Assembly (NCBI GenBank): GCA_002361155.1
Contig: DERZ01000027.1
Span: 5,438-46,252 of the forward strand
DNA: 40,815 nucleotides
Reading direction: 5' to 3'
From: Porphyromonadaceae bacterium UBA3327
GTDB lineage: Bacteria; Bacteroidota; Bacteroidia; Bacteroidales; Muribaculaceae
Part shown: positions 1 through 8,826 of the stretch, piece after piece
How positions within the stretch are numbered: the first letter of the stretch is position 1
How the letters are laid out: each line of letters begins with the position of its first letter
The notes under the pieces: model-generated
What the model was told of the DNA's origin: nothing
Seen by the model: the letters and a program-made list of their open reading frames with translations, nothing else
Database searches by the model: none
Made by a program: the position numbers and the translations under genes

Positions 1-110
1 AGACGGAGGGGGCGTCTCACGACGTCCTGCCGCCCGTAGAATGGAGACCGCCCGCAGGCTGCCTCCGGCCCTCCGGCAGACCGAAGGGCTGTGTCATGTC
101 TGTCCGACAG

Positions 111-959
111 CTATAATTTTATTCTGCGTACCTTATCCCAGTCTATATATCCGGAGGCTTCGGCTATGTCAATGAAATTGAAGTCTGACAGATAGCGCCG
201 GAACTTATTTTCCGCCCATTTCAGGCCTACATAGCTTCGGAATCTTCTCTCAAAGGGCAAGCCTTTTATCATCGGCTGTCCTGCGTCGAGGTCGCGGGGA
301 TGTATATAGCTTAGTACAAAGTCCTGCTGTTCCCTGGTCCATTTCTTTATCAGTGAATATGGGAATAAGCGGAAATAACCGCCGCCGCAGAACACCACGT
401 GTTTGCCGAACACCTTCTTGGTGCAGACCGGAAATTCGCGGATGTAACAGCCGTTGTATTCGATAATCGCCGGTTCTCCTTTACCGTATGACGGAAATCC
501 GCCGTGCGCGTGATGGGCCGGAAATATCGAGCAGTCGGCCTCTATGCCGAGTTCCGACAGAATCTCGAACGCCCATGGCTCTGATTTACGGATAGAGAAT
601 CCCGGTGCACGGAAATACTTTATCTTCTTGCCTGTCAGATCCTCGAGGTATTTCACGGAACTGTCCACATCCTGCCGGAAAGCGTCGGCACCCTGCTGCC
701 ATACAAGCTGATGGGTCATCGTATGGCTGCCGATGTCGTACTTCTCCGCGATTCTGCGTACAATCTCCGGATATTTGCGGGCAATCCAGCCGATTATGAA
801 GAAAGTGGCCCGGGTATCGGTTTCCTCGAGAATCCGGAATATGCGGTCCATGTTTCCATGAATACGCACCGGGTAATGTTCCCACTGTTCGGCAGAGTGT
901 GTGGAAGAGTTGTCGAGCAGGTGGAACCACTCCTCGACATCAAGAGTAAGAATGTTCAT
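111..959 (-). CDS. Polysaccharide deacetylase, NodB-type with DUF3473 C-terminus
   Basis: This 282-residue protein is a carbohydrate esterase 4-type deacetylase, a family that removes N-acetyl groups from amino sugars of a polysaccharide. Visible motifs are the N-terminal LDVEEW (D7 is the likely metal/base aspartate), SHTMTH (metal ligands H79 and H83), RAPGFS (117-122) and YIHPRD (218-223). The RAPGFS/YIHPRD combination and the C-terminal segment match the DUF3473 subgroup often found in exopolysaccharide loci. There is no signal peptide, so it probably acts in the cytoplasm on a lipid-linked or nucleotide-linked precursor; that is inference. It is the last gene of the 16-gene minus-strand operon visible here, 29 bp after the MmgE/PrpD gene. 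Positions 1-110 beyond its stop hold only a weak hairpin (about 69-91) without a T-run, so the operon may continue to the left. Confidence 0.9.
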   Translation of the reverse strand: MNILTLDVEEWFHLLDNSSTHSAEQWEHYPVRIHGNMDRIFRILEETDTRATFFIIGWIARKYPEIVRRIAEKYDIGSHTMTHQLVWQQGADAFRQDVDSSVKYLEDLTGKKIKYFRAPGFSIRKSEPWAFEILSELGIEADCSIFPAHHAHGGFPSYGKGEPAIIEYNGCYIREFPVCTKKVFGKHVVFCGGGYFRLFPYSLIKKWTREQQDFVLSYIHPRDLDAGQPMIKGLPFERRFRSYVGLKWAENKFRRYLSDFNFIDIAEASGYIDWDKVRRIKL

Positions 960-988
960 CGAATCGGTTTAATGGGATGGACGATACG

Positions 989-2344
989 TCAGATCACAGG
1001 GATCAGAGAATCGCAGACGGTACGCACGATATCGTTCATCTTTATGTCTGAGGCCGCGGATATGCATGATAATATACGCTCCTGTCCCTCAGGATTAATC
1101 ATAGGTCCTGTTATTCTTTTGAATTTGTTGTGAATCCAGTCCGGGCCAAGGTTCACGTCATCCGGTTCCCCTTCTGCCTCGTATATGTCTGACTTTATAC
1201 AAGTGCCGTCATTCAAGAATATTTCCACCCAAGCCAAACGTTTTGCGGGGAACAGACTGTCTAATTCCGGGTCGACAACGAATGACAGCCGGTCCATCAT
1301 GGAAAGTACGGAGGAGTCCGATAAAGCCTTGTTTCTTATCTGATTGAATCCGACATCTCCATTGACAATAGCAGTAGCCACAGGATATGCGATATTATAT
1401 TGGGCCTCATCCGTATCCTTGGGTTTGACTTTACTTAATTTAGATGCGGAATCAAAGGTATGCACCGTTACAGCCTCGATGTCGGTATGTTCAAAGCCAT
1501 ACCTCTTTTTCATATCAATGCATGCTCTTATTGGCTGATGTGCCCACCGACAGCATGTGTATGGCTTGAAATAAAGCTCCTTTATATAATAGCGTTGTCC
1601 AAGGTCTTCTGTCAGATACTGAAAATCAGGATTTTCGAGCAAATGTGTTTTCCCGGTAGAGCCGCACAGCGTTTCCAATACGGCCATACACCCCGTCAAG
1701 GAGCCAAAAGGAACACCATCCTTGTTCATGGATGGATATTCCACCGCCCTCATTACCGGAGTCATTGGGGCGTGAAAATCGGCGATTGACAAGGCGTTGT
1801 TCAGTTGCTGGAGGGACAGGTTCATGATTTTTCCTATTCCGGCAGCTGTTCCGAAAGAACCGTATGCACCGGTGCTGTGCAGATACCCATAATGTTTTTG
1901 CATTGCGATTGCCCACCTTACAGTGACTTCATAACATGCCACAAGAGTTGAGAGAAAATGCTTGTAGCCAATATTATTCTGCAGCGCGGCGGCAAGAACT
2001 CCTCCTATGAAAGATGCGCCCGGGTGTCCGCAAATCTGACGGTTTCCATCATCTATATCAAAAGAATTGCTCTGATGACCATAAATTATCGAGGCTCCGA
2101 GAAGGTTATATTCGGCACAATTGTCGATATGGCTTCCACCCAATATCGGGATTGAACCAGTAAGGTTGCATAGATTGGCAATATTTACGCCGGCCTGACA
2201 TTGCTCGCCGTAGCTTCCCAGAATAAGAGCTCCGAACAGATCGGTGGCGCACATCAGGACTTGTTCCCTGACATCGGCCGGGATTATATCCCATGAAAGG
2301 CCGGTGATGAAGCGTTCAATCTTAAAAGACTGATTGAAAATCAT
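989..2344 (-). CDS. MmgE/PrpD family protein (2-methylcitrate dehydratase-like)
   Basis: A 451-residue member of the MmgE/PrpD family, which includes 2-methylcitrate dehydratase and cis-aconitate decarboxylase; these act on small tricarboxylates. Supporting motifs are GHQSNSFDIDDGN followed by GHPGAS (the family active-site region, normally DDxxxxHPS) and KPYTCCRWAHQPI in the second half. The start was moved to the ATG at 2344 because the longer reading frame begins with a TTG at 2371 and adds nine unlikely residues. It lies between an opine-dehydrogenase-like gene and a polysaccharide deacetylase, which is a strange setting for a central-metabolism enzyme. I infer that it makes or processes an acidic substituent or its precursor for the polysaccharide; the actual substrate cannot be read from sequence. 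A strong hairpin (2421-2467) separates it from the upstream gene. Confidence 0.87.
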   Translation of the reverse strand: MIFNQSFKIERFITGLSWDIIPADVREQVLMCATDLFGALILGSYGEQCQAGVNIANLCNLTGSIPILGGSHIDNCAEYNLLGASIIYGHQSNSFDIDDGNRQICGHPGASFIGGVLAAALQNNIGYKHFLSTLVACYEVTVRWAIAMQKHYGYLHSTGAYGSFGTAAGIGKIMNLSLQQLNNALSIADFHAPMTPVMRAVEYPSMNKDGVPFGSLTGCMAVLETLCGSTGKTHLLENPDFQYLTEDLGQRYYIKELYFKPYTCCRWAHQPIRACIDMKKRYGFEHTDIEAVTVHTFDSASKLSKVKPKDTDEAQYNIAYPVATAIVNGDVGFNQIRNKALSDSSVLSMMDRLSFVVDPELDSLFPAKRLAWVEIFLNDGTCIKSDIYEAEGEPDDVNLGPDWIHNKFKRITGPMINPEGQERILSCISAASDIKMNDIVRTVCDSLIPVI

Positions 2345-2420
2345 AAGTGTCTTTAAAAAACAGTTATACAATCGATGGATTCGGTCGGTAATTTTTCAGC
2401 CACCTATATTCAGGAATTAT

Positions 2421-2467
2421 GGATTGCGGGTTATTTTTATAAGGGGCTTAAAAATAACCCGCAATCC
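2421..2467 (-). terminator. Strong intercistronic hairpin, possible terminator or attenuator
   Basis: Positions 2421-2438 and 2450-2467 are perfect reverse complements (18 bp) around an 11-nt loop. The outer half of the stem is G/C-rich and the inner half is A/T only. It lies between the stop of the opine-dehydrogenase-like gene (2486) and the start of the MmgE/PrpD gene (2344). There is no T-run after the stem on the minus strand, so classical intrinsic termination is uncertain; partial read-through, mRNA stabilisation or processing are alternatives. Confidence 0.6.
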
Positions 2468-2485
2468 TGAAGTCTGGCAGAGTGC

Positions 2486-3721
2486 TTACTCCGGGTCGGT
2501 ATAATTACCGTTGCGCATGTAGTCGAGGAGTTGCTCTTTGTTCATGTGGCCGATTCCGAGATAGTCGAGGTCATATCTTGTATCCTCGAAGAAGCTCTTC
2601 TCATGCATTGCGCCGCCAAGTGTGATCATCGAGTCGATAATCGGGGTCGGTACACCGAATTTTTTGCCGAGGTCATGGTAGATCTTGCAGCCGACGGGAA
2701 TATCCTCCGTGATGTAGCGGTGGTCGATGGAGTTGGGACCGGTGTTTCCTTCGTCGCAAGGTTTGTCCAGCGGGAAAACCACATTGTCTTTTCCGTTCTC
2801 GTCGAGACCCATGTATTCCTGAGTCAGGATACTTCTGCGGGAGAAAAACATTTCATAGTCGTATTTCGGGCTGTCTATTCCCATTGCGTCCGCGATCGCA
2901 CACTCCTCCCTGTAGAACTGGTACTGCACCTTGCAGATCGAGGGACAGAGTCCATGCGAATACATGGAGTAGGAGTCCGGGGCATTGCCGTAGACGAGCG
3001 ACCAGTTCTCCATGCTCGACACTCCGAGCAGCGAAGCCGGGACGTGAATCACCGGATTGACGTTGGAAAAACCGATGTCCATCATAGTGTCGCCGGCCAC
3101 GGGGCCGTTGCCGCAGGTGATGGAATCCATCGCCGGGAAATATTTCACCGACTCCATGAAGTCATCAATGTCGCTCATCGGCAGACAGGCTCCGCGAAGT
3201 GAAATCGCACGGTACTTGATTCCGACATGATTAGTCCAGAAACCGAATATCTTCTCGATTCGGGTTCCGTAAGGAGCCGAGCTCCAGCCGCCCACAATCA
3301 CATCCTTGTCGACACCCGTCTCACGCATGTATTTGCGGATCAGGAGCGACGCGTAGTTGTCGGTGAAAGTGTGGATCACCATACCGTCCTCCAGCAGGGG
3401 AACCAGTGTCCTTATATATTCCTCGTGGGAAAGCGCGGGAACGCAGAGCACGATAATCCTTGCTCCCTTCACGGCTTCCGCCATATCGCTGGTGACGACA
3501 TCAGGCATGGCCCTGCCCGAGCGCTCGAAGCCGTACAGATTCCTCTGGATACCGTCAAGGAGAATGCCTGTCTTGTCGATGTGTGCGAGCGATTTCGGGC
3601 TGCGTGAGTAGAGTCTCACCTCGCGTCCGGCGAGCTTACAGTCGGCTGCGACGGTCTTGCCTACGGCTCCGGCTCCGAGCACTGCTATCGGAGCGTCCTT
3701 TAAATAACTTAAATCTCTCAT
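2486..3721 (-). CDS. NAD(P)-dependent opine (octopine/nopaline) dehydrogenase-like protein
   Basis: A 411-residue protein with an N-terminal Rossmann fold (GAGAVG at residues 16-21) and a C-terminal octopine-dehydrogenase domain. Diagnostic sites are NPVIH (222-226, the family's conserved N-P-x-x-H with the presumed catalytic histidine) and HRYITED (334-340), followed by GVPTPIID. Opine dehydrogenases condense an amino acid with a keto acid by reductive amination to give an N-(1-carboxyalkyl) amino acid. Its place in a polysaccharide locus, directly downstream of an ATP-grasp ligase, suggests that it makes an opine-type substituent later joined to the glycan by an amide bond; that is inference. 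A role in opine-type metallophore synthesis is less likely because no nicotianamine-synthase-like gene or exporter is nearby. Confidence 0.87.
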   Translation of the reverse strand: MRDLSYLKDAPIAVLGAGAVGKTVAADCKLAGREVRLYSRSPKSLAHIDKTGILLDGIQRNLYGFERSGRAMPDVVTSDMAEAVKGARIIVLCVPALSHEEYIRTLVPLLEDGMVIHTFTDNYASLLIRKYMRETGVDKDVIVGGWSSAPYGTRIEKIFGFWTNHVGIKYRAISLRGACLPMSDIDDFMESVKYFPAMDSITCGNGPVAGDTMMDIGFSNVNPVIHVPASLLGVSSMENWSLVYGNAPDSYSMYSHGLCPSICKVQYQFYREECAIADAMGIDSPKYDYEMFFSRRSILTQEYMGLDENGKDNVVFPLDKPCDEGNTGPNSIDHRYITEDIPVGCKIYHDLGKKFGVPTPIIDSMITLGGAMHEKSFFEDTRYDLDYLGIGHMNKEQLLDYMRNGNYTDPE

Positions 3722-3758
3722 AGGTCGATAATTGATTGTTATAATTGAGTTGAAGAAT

Positions 3759-4928
3759 TCAGCTTCTCTTTTCCTTCATCTTTTTTCTGTAATCCTTGAT
3801 TCCGGAAATCAGGAATCCGAACCATGGCAGAGGGTCGTCCCAATAGAACATCTGCTCTTTGACCTTCTTGAAACCGAGTTTGCGCGGACTCCTTCTGAAG
3901 CGGTCCGGCGAGGAGATAAACCAAAGGACATCTGTCTGTAATATCCTGAGGCAGAAGTCCGAATTGGTAATTTGCATCGGTGTGACCTCATTGCCGAACA
4001 CATCTTCCAGAGTCTGCAATCCAAGGTCGATACCCCCTGAGAATCCTATTGAAACGGCATGAGGTGGTCTGACATTGATTTCTATTACTTTGCCGATATT
4101 GTCCCTCCTGTCAATCATAATGTCAATGCCTACAATCCCTCTTAGATCCATATTCCTGACCAATCTTCGGCAGGACTCGATGATGTCGGGTCTGTCAACT
4201 ATGCTGTTCAGCGTGCTTGTTCCTCCGTTCTCAGGATAGAGATGGTTGCACACATACAGGAATTCACTTTTTATATTGCCGTTGTTGTCAATAAAAAGAG
4301 TTGCGGCTCCCACATCACTCCCTGACGGAATGAACTCCTGGACCACATAATCCGCCAATCTGATTTTTTTTTGCATGATGTGGTCATTCAGGGCATTCCT
4401 GGTTTCGAATATATGGAATCCTCTGGCTCCATACATCCTTTTGGGCTTTATGATTACGGGGAATTCAATCTCCCGGTTGTCCAGCTCCTTCTGGGATTCG
4501 ATGTCGAAGTAAGTCCTGGGGCACGGTATGCCGTTGTCCATACATACTTTCATCACGGTTTCCTTGTCGCTCGCCGCGTCATATATGTCGGCGTTGTTCG
4601 CGACTATATGTGCGTGCTGTGACAGCTCCTCCTTATTATGGGCCAATATCTTGGAAGAGAAGTCGAAAGGGGAGAATACCATGTCGTACCGGCCTGTCTT
4701 GATCAGGTCTGCGATATATCGTTCGGACTCTTGGGGACGGTGGATATCGCAGATTCCGAGAATCCTGTGGTCGGGAAGTCTTGACAGCCAGCTGCAGTCG
4801 AGCCGCGACCCGCATAGCACCGTCACCTCGCATCCCGCATTCTTGAAAGAGCGTAAAAAAGGAAGACACTGCTTGCAATATCCTTCAAGGACAAGCACAT
4901 GTATGCCCTTAAAATCAGAATGACTCAT
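3759..4928 (-). CDS. ATP-grasp ligase (carbamoyl-phosphate-synthase-like fold)
   Basis: A 389-residue ATP-grasp enzyme. It has an N-terminal pre-ATP-grasp domain (about 1-115), the usual start of the central domain at DKETVMKVCMDNGIPCPRT (121-139), the ATP-lysine region FPVIIKPKRMYGARGF (K161), the hinge VVQEFIPSG (195-203), and metal/ATP ligands in VIEINVRP (E283, N285). ATP-grasp enzymes activate a carboxylate as acyl-phosphate and join it to an amine or thiol. The gene stands 37 bp upstream of the opine-dehydrogenase-like gene, so a plausible role is amide linkage of an amino acid or opine to an amino sugar or uronic acid. The exact substrates are not visible. The C-terminal about 60 residues are basic and variable, and there is no membrane segment. 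Confidence 0.85.
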   Translation of the reverse strand: MSHSDFKGIHVLVLEGYCKQCLPFLRSFKNAGCEVTVLCGSRLDCSWLSRLPDHRILGICDIHRPQESERYIADLIKTGRYDMVFSPFDFSSKILAHNKEELSQHAHIVANNADIYDAASDKETVMKVCMDNGIPCPRTYFDIESQKELDNREIEFPVIIKPKRMYGARGFHIFETRNALNDHIMQKKIRLADYVVQEFIPSGSDVGAATLFIDNNGNIKSEFLYVCNHLYPENGGTSTLNSIVDRPDIIESCRRLVRNMDLRGIVGIDIMIDRRDNIGKVIEINVRPPHAVSIGFSGGIDLGLQTLEDVFGNEVTPMQITNSDFCLRILQTDVLWFISSPDRFRRSPRKLGFKKVKEQMFYWDDPLPWFGFLISGIKDYRKKMKEKRS

Positions 4929-4979
4929 AATGTATGTTGGATATTAGTGACCACATCGGGGTGGTTCCCGGGGAGAGGT

Positions 4980-5723
4980 TCAGCGCCCGGACTTCGTTCC
5001 GAAAAGCGCGCGGACTCTGTCATGGACGAATACAAAAGGGAAATGGAATAAATCAGGCCAAAGTCTTGACCAGGTGCCTTCCCTGACAAATCGGTAAATG
5101 GATCTGAGGTTATATTTGTCAATCCATTCCGGATAATAGATTATATTTTCGCACGACTGATGGAGGAAACCTCCGCAGGTGAAGACTGTCCCCCTGTATC
5201 CCGCTTTGAAAAGGTCTATGCCATAATAATCCTGGGTCGGTTTGCCGAGTCCGATTATAGTATAGGCAGGATTAAGCCTTACAATTTCCCGGATTGATTC
5301 CGCGCGTTCTTCATCATCCCTGAAATATCCGTTTCGGAATCCGATGACCTTCATATCGGGATAATTCTTTACGAACTGTCCGACAGAAGCCTTCACCTGA
5401 TCTTGCCTGGAACCGATGAAGTAGACCGTCTCATTGTTATCTTTGTCATTCAGTCTTTCGAACAGATCACGCGCGATACTCGTCATGTCGAAACTTCTCC
5501 GTTTTATCTTCTTGTTCCAGAAGATGCGGAGGAAGATGCACATCCAGATTCCGTCGATAAAGATACCGTCGAACTTCTCGTAAGAGCCATAATCCTTACG
5601 CAGAAGGAGATAGCCTGCGGAATTGACGCAGGTACACAGTTTATGGTTGTCACCGAAAATAGATTCCGGATACGCCTTGTCGGAAGCCGAGATAATGTCG
5701 ACAATCTTTTTGATGCCCATCAT
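4980..5723 (-). CDS. WecB/TagA/CpsF (GT26) glycosyltransferase
   Basis: A 247-residue member of glycosyltransferase family 26, which transfers N-acetylmannosamine(uronic acid), glucose or similar sugars to a lipid-linked acceptor at the inner membrane. Family features are the CVNSAGYLL segment with N34, FDGIFIDGIW (52-60) with the acidic residues that act in catalysis, and GLGKPTQD (158-165). The C-terminal amphipathic part (WIDKYNLRSIYRFVREG and the following WSRLWPDLFHFPF) resembles the membrane-associating appendage of this family. The length is normal for the family. In many clusters this enzyme adds the second sugar of the repeat unit; the initiating transferase is not in this window. 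Confidence 0.9.
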   Translation of the reverse strand: MMGIKKIVDIISASDKAYPESIFGDNHKLCTCVNSAGYLLLRKDYGSYEKFDGIFIDGIWMCIFLRIFWNKKIKRRSFDMTSIARDLFERLNDKDNNETVYFIGSRQDQVKASVGQFVKNYPDMKVIGFRNGYFRDDEERAESIREIVRLNPAYTIIGLGKPTQDYYGIDLFKAGYRGTVFTCGGFLHQSCENIIYYPEWIDKYNLRSIYRFVREGTWSRLWPDLFHFPFVFVHDRVRALFGTKSGR

Positions 5724-5768
5724 AAGCGGATTAAGGATAAAAGATAAAGGAGAGAAGAATGCGAATCA

Positions 5769-6482
5769 TCAGGACAGATGGCGGATGAGGTGCCTGTAGA
5801 AGACGTGACCTTTGCGATAGGGGTCGCCTACGCTGTCGGAGCCGGCAAACTCCGGTATGTAGATATTGCTTGCGAGAGGTAGTTTTAATGTGGAAAACAT
5901 CACCTTGTGCTCGAACGGCAGCGCATCGAAAGCCTTGATGTCATTTTCAGTGCAAAGATTCTGCTGCATGCCGATGATGAAGAGGTTGTCGAAATTCACC
6001 CTTGCCGCACGTCGGTACCACTTCTCGGACGCCTCCTTCTCGGAATAATAGTGCAGGAAATGAATCTCTACCTTGCCGTTGAATAGGCCAATCGGATACC
6101 AGTGGCTCCATGCCGCCCGCCGCTCGTCACCGACAGGGTACTTGGAATGCTCCACGAACTCAATCTTCGCTTTCGTGAGATAGTGATGCAGGTTGCCAAG
6201 GAATTCAATGTAATCCGGATACATGAAATAAAGCCCGAGAGTCGGGGAGTTGTATTCCATATTCAGGTCTTGCATTATTCTTCCCGCAAAGCAATTCGAG
6301 CTTATTATTGATAACTGATTGATATCGTGAATTTTATTTTTATCGATGCAAAAATCTAAGATGCTGTCAGCCAACGGCTTGACGAGAGGTTTCCGCTTGC
6401 TGTCGCAAGCGAAGTGAACTGCCGCCAGATATGTCCGCTTGGCAAACTTGTACAACAGTGTATTTTTGATATCCGTTTTCAT
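5769..6482 (-). CDS. DUF1919 family exopolysaccharide biosynthesis protein
   Basis: A 237-residue protein resembling the DUF1919 family, proteins repeatedly found in exopolysaccharide clusters and of unknown biochemical role. Recognisable segments are SIISSNCFAGRIMQDL near residues 58-73, SPTLGLYFMYPDYIEFLGNL (about 79-98), then WSHWYPIG and a late FDALPFEHKV. There is no signal peptide or clear membrane segment. It lies between a GT4 and a GT26 gene in the same direction (95 bp and 45 bp gaps). A glycosyltransferase-like or sugar-modifying function is often assumed for the family, but the sequence does not prove it. Confidence 0.8.
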   Translation of the reverse strand: MKTDIKNTLLYKFAKRTYLAAVHFACDSKRKPLVKPLADSILDFCIDKNKIHDINQLSIISSNCFAGRIMQDLNMEYNSPTLGLYFMYPDYIEFLGNLHHYLTKAKIEFVEHSKYPVGDERRAAWSHWYPIGLFNGKVEIHFLHYYSEKEASEKWYRRAARVNFDNLFIIGMQQNLCTENDIKAFDALPFEHKVMFSTLKLPLASNIYIPEFAGSDSVGDPYRKGHVFYRHLIRHLS

Positions 6483-6577
6483 TCTGATTTTCCAATATTT
6501 TGTGGATCATTCAGATAATTGTGATTTCGGTCCATTTTATTAATGGATAAGCTTAAGCTGATTAATGTACATGAGGA

Positions 6578-7663
6578 TTAACAGTTTCGGTTTCGGTAGC
6601 AACCAAGCAACTTTATTGCCTCTTGATGTATGTCGTAACCGGAATCTTTGATTTTGATTATGGCTGCTTGCGAGGCCATGACTCTGTCCTGTGGATTGTT
6701 GAGGATGGCAGTGATTGTCTTTACCCATTTCTCCATAGGGTCAGCGAGAGACAGATATGTGAGGTTGCCTGTAAGGTTTGCGTTGCGGGTTATGGTGTCG
6801 GAGACAACGCCTCGCAGACCGTTTGCCTGCTCCTCTACCAATGTCAGCGGCATTCCCTCGTAGTGCGACGGCATAAGTACCATATCCATGGCAGACATAT
6901 ATGGTGCCGAGTCGGACACCGAACCGGTGAAGATGACAGAGTCCTCAATCCCGAGGCCACAGGCCATGGTCTGGAACCTCGGCATATCCTCGCCTCCGCC
7001 CACCAGCATTAGTGTCGCGTCAGGTATTGTTTTTTTCATCTCGGCAAATACCTGCATGATAAACGTGTGGTTTTTGGCATAATCGAAGTTGCCGACATGT
7101 CCGACGATCGGGCCTGTAACTTCTATCATCTCCCTGATGTCCTTTCTATTTCCCGCATTGAATGAAAATCGGGCGGTATCGATGCCATTATTGATCACCG
7201 TAAAATCTCTTTTACCGAAAAGCCATCTTCCGGCCTTGTCGCTGCAACTCAGTCTGCTGTTGCACAAAGTCTGGAACAGAGGCCATACAGTTCGGTGAAT
7301 CAGATGCATGGAGCAGTTGCTGTTGTGCGAATGCGCTATTCGAAGAGGAACCCCTGCCATCTTTGCCGCCATCATTTCAAGAACGAGTGTTGCGCTGTTG
7401 CCATGGACATGGATTGCGTCATACCCGCGCGCCACATTCGCAAGATTCCTGACATACCTCAGCGGATGCATGATTTCTCTCGGCACCACATACAGACGTG
7501 CGCCGACAATTCCCAATTTTATCCTGAAAACCTCGTCAGGTTCATTGATAGCCACATAACCCAATTCAACAACTCCTTTCGGGAACGACTCTATAAAGTT
7601 GAATATAACCCCTGTGATACCGTTCCGCTCAGTAGGAACAGTGTTGACCATCAATATTTTCAT
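6578..7663 (-). CDS. Glycosyltransferase family 4 (GT-B, retaining)
   Basis: A 361-residue GT-B enzyme. The N-terminal acceptor domain opens with MKILMVNTVPTERNGITGV, the usual glycine-rich loop position, and contains IHVHGNSAT (85-93). The C-terminal nucleotide-sugar domain shows VGHVGNFDYAKNH (188-199), MLVGGGED (219-226) and the EX7E pair E269/E277 in SHYEGMPLTLVEEQANG. It resembles EpsF-type capsular glycosyltransferases. It presumably adds one sugar of the repeat unit on the cytoplasmic face of the inner membrane. The sugar and linkage cannot be told from sequence. Confidence 0.9.
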   Translation of the reverse strand: MKILMVNTVPTERNGITGVIFNFIESFPKGVVELGYVAINEPDEVFRIKLGIVGARLYVVPREIMHPLRYVRNLANVARGYDAIHVHGNSATLVLEMMAAKMAGVPLRIAHSHNSNCSMHLIHRTVWPLFQTLCNSRLSCSDKAGRWLFGKRDFTVINNGIDTARFSFNAGNRKDIREMIEVTGPIVGHVGNFDYAKNHTFIMQVFAEMKKTIPDATLMLVGGGEDMPRFQTMACGLGIEDSVIFTGSVSDSAPYMSAMDMVLMPSHYEGMPLTLVEEQANGLRGVVSDTITRNANLTGNLTYLSLADPMEKWVKTITAILNNPQDRVMASQAAIIKIKDSGYDIHQEAIKLLGCYRNRNC

Positions 7664-7768
7664 AGTGTGTTAGAGAGAAGTGTAAAGAATTGATAAGTCC
7701 CCATTCGGTCCTTGCGGGTTTGCAACCACGACAATTGTGGCGGAATACCGTGTCACAAGATGCGCGGG

Positions 7769-8818
7769 CTATGCCCAGCTCAGAGTTTCTTCCAATAGTT
7801 TCAGTGAGTCTGCTCTCAGACTGGAAAGCTTCTTGTCGACTGCGTTCCAGTCTATTTTCTTGTTTGCGGTGTCGAGGATTTTCCCGATGGTGTTTTCTCC
7901 GGTGAGGATTCGTTCGGACAGTCCAAGTTGGTCGAGTAGCGACACAATACGTGTTATTCTGTTCGGACTTCCTATATATACCACGAACGGCCGGTGATAG
8001 AGCAGCGAGATTACCGTTCCATGAAACGAGTCGGTCAGCACGAGCGAAGCGCCAGCAATCCTGCGGATCCATCCCTCCACAGATTCGGGATAGGATGCGC
8101 GATAACCTTTGGGTTTTCTTACACTGCCGATAGAGCGGACAGGAAGATGCATGGTGTCTGCGACCGCCCTTGCCTTATCATAAAAGCCCTCGTCATTAAT
8201 CAGCTTATAGGTGATGACTTCTCCCGAAGGCCGAATCTTTCCGGTGAGTTCCGGATAGGAGTGGAACAGTAGCACGGGGTCCACCACCTGCCTGGCCTCC
8301 ACGCCGAATGTCTCTCTTGCAATCCTGATGCCGGAATCCTCCCGCAGAAGAATTCGATGAAACCGCCCCAGAGATTTCTTTATTTCCGAATCGGAGATAT
8401 ATGGAGATTTCTCCCATTGGTTCAGACCTATACTTGTGGCGTATGTTACCCTTCTGACCGAATCATCGCCGAAAGTCAGGAAGAAAGCAGGAAGCAGTTT
8501 CTTGCCGATCTGAGGATTCCAGGTCTGGTCGCTGCCCACAAGATAGCAGTCCGAGGCGGGAGGATTCCGGCGCAGTTCCTCGACGCTCCGATAAGTCTTG
8601 TCGGTCAGATTCCTGAAATGTTTCTTCCGGAAACTGTTGAACCGATACCGTTTAAGTCCGAACACCAGTCTTGACTTCAACGAGGGCGCGTAAGGGAGCC
8701 GAAGGTCTATAAACTCCGGGGTGTGGCCTGATTCCTTCACGGCGCGATAAGTGGCGTAAGCCTGCATTGTCGCCCCGTAATTATCTTCCCAATGATAAGT
8801 CAGGATGGAAACTTTCAT
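7769..8818 (-). CDS. Polysaccharide pyruvyl transferase family protein (first of two)
   Basis: A protein of about 349 residues of the polysaccharide pyruvyl transferase superfamily. Markers are the N-terminal TYHWEDNYGATMQAYA, VGSDQTWNP in the middle and LTDSFHGTVISLLYHRPFVV in the second half. Enzymes of this family place a pyruvate ketal on a sugar using phosphoenolpyruvate, although the superfamily also includes members of unproven activity. The start is taken at the ATG at 8818, since the longer frame begins with a TTG at 8830 and overlaps the upstream nitroreductase-like gene; with the ATG there is an 8-bp gap. It is separated from the next gene by about 105 bp in which I see no clear element. 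Confidence 0.88.
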   Translation of the reverse strand: MKVSILTYHWEDNYGATMQAYATYRAVKESGHTPEFIDLRLPYAPSLKSRLVFGLKRYRFNSFRKKHFRNLTDKTYRSVEELRRNPPASDCYLVGSDQTWNPQIGKKLLPAFFLTFGDDSVRRVTYATSIGLNQWEKSPYISDSEIKKSLGRFHRILLREDSGIRIARETFGVEARQVVDPVLLFHSYPELTGKIRPSGEVITYKLINDEGFYDKARAVADTMHLPVRSIGSVRKPKGYRASYPESVEGWIRRIAGASLVLTDSFHGTVISLLYHRPFVVYIGSPNRITRIVSLLDQLGLSERILTGENTIGKILDTANKKIDWNAVDKKLSSLRADSLKLLEETLSWA

Positions 8819-8826
8819 AGTGAACT

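Noticed and set aside
1..110. Possible gene fragment at the left edge
   Set aside because: Frames on both strands are short or lack starts, and the translations are arginine/proline/glycine-rich without pattern. Only a weak hairpin (about 69-91) can be pointed to.
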